Shown here: positions 5,417-5,620 of the stretch, one piece after another | Layout of the letters: each line of letters starts with the position of its first letter | How positions within the stretch are numbered: position 1 is the stretch's first letter | DNA from: Pontiella desulfatans | Lineage (GTDB): Bacteria > Verrucomicrobiota > Kiritimatiellia > Kiritimatiellales > Pontiellaceae | Assembly: GCA_029287275.1 (NCBI GenBank) | Contig: JARFRL010000259.1 | Location: 1-5,620, forward strand | Direction: 5' to 3' | DNA length: 5,620 nt | Made by a program: the position numbers and the translations under genes | The notes under the pieces: model-generated | Database searches by the model: none | Told to the model about the DNA's origin: nothing | Seen by the model: the letters and a program-made list of their open reading frames with translations, nothing else

Positions 5417-5620
5417 ATGAGTGTGATTCCCGAGGAAAAGATTCTGTACGAAACCGTCGTGGAGGGAGGCTGGAACTTTTCGCGCATCGTCCGGCGCGGT
5501 CGGACCATTCGGTTCACCGACCTCGAAGGCGGGGCCAACGCGTCGACGCTTTTCTACAATAGCGACAACTATTCCGAGCGCTACAACATGGGCGATACGC
5601 TGAAAATTCAGCATATCTCC
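5417..5620 (+). CDS. DUF1989 urea-carboxylase-associated protein (UAAP1 type), probable carboxyguanidine deiminase subunit, N-terminal part
   Basis: Sixty-eight residues are present before the window ends. They match the start of the DUF1989 family: a GGWNFSRIVRRGRTIRF strand-turn region (17-33), TDLEGGANAS (34-43), then SERYNMGDTLKIQH (53-66). The RYNM-DTLK-QH motif is characteristic of the urea-carboxylase-associated protein annotated TIGR03425 (UAAP1). Two such DUF1989 proteins form the carboxyguanidine deiminase CgdAB, which converts carboxyguanidine made by guanidine carboxylase into allophanate with release of ammonia. The partner subunit and carboxylase would be expected downstream, outside this window. 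ATG 5417 is chosen because GGAGG at 5405-5409 lies seven bases upstream. An in-frame ATG at 5399, overlapping the previous stop as ATGA, would add six residues but has no ribosome binding site. Whether this is CgdA or CgdB is not decided here. Confidence 0.85.
   Translation, partial: MSVIPEEKILYETVVEGGWNFSRIVRRGRTIRFTDLEGGANASTLFYNSDNYSERYNMGDTLKIQHIS

Overview
The window is a plus-strand stretch of GC-rich chromosome from a Gram-negative bacterium. The evidence for an outer membrane is two beta-barrel proteins and a periplasmic binding protein with a signal peptide. The lineage cannot be fixed from the sequence. The Porin_O_P-type porin and the GC-rich intergenic palindrome at 2919-2978 resemble what I know of Verrucomicrobiota and other PVC-group genomes, which is a low-confidence impression. 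A sigma-54 promoter fits that group but also many others.

Layout: positions 1-141 are the C-terminal end of an outer-membrane beta-barrel protein (possibly FadL/OmpP1-like), closed by a strong intrinsic terminator with a cUUCGg loop at 168-194. Positions 245-1606 encode a phosphate-selective-porin (OprP/OprO) type porin. A 318-base gap (1607-1924) then holds a weak terminator-like hairpin, two inverted repeats, a near-perfect -24/-12 (sigma-54) promoter and a leader hairpin.

From 1925 to the end of the window lies one apparent operon. It encodes a NitT/TauT-type substrate-binding protein of the 'urea carboxylase region' kind, a permease with an unusual extracytoplasmic insert, an ATPase, a ribbon-helix-helix regulator with a NikR-like C-terminal domain, and the start of a DUF1989 protein of the urea-carboxylase-associated (UAAP1) family. 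DUF1989 pairs of this family are now known as carboxyguanidine deiminase subunits, so the best reading is a guanidine uptake and nitrogen-assimilation operon. The second deiminase subunit, a guanidine/urea carboxylase and an allophanate hydrolase would be expected past position 5620.

Three points stand out. The regulator aligns with E. coli NikR without gaps across the metal-binding core, yet all four high-affinity nickel ligands are replaced. Control appears to be by sigma-54 (nitrogen-type regulation), and no guanidine riboswitch is recognisable. A palindromic element sits between the binding-protein and permease genes, where it could lower expression of the membrane components relative to the binding protein.
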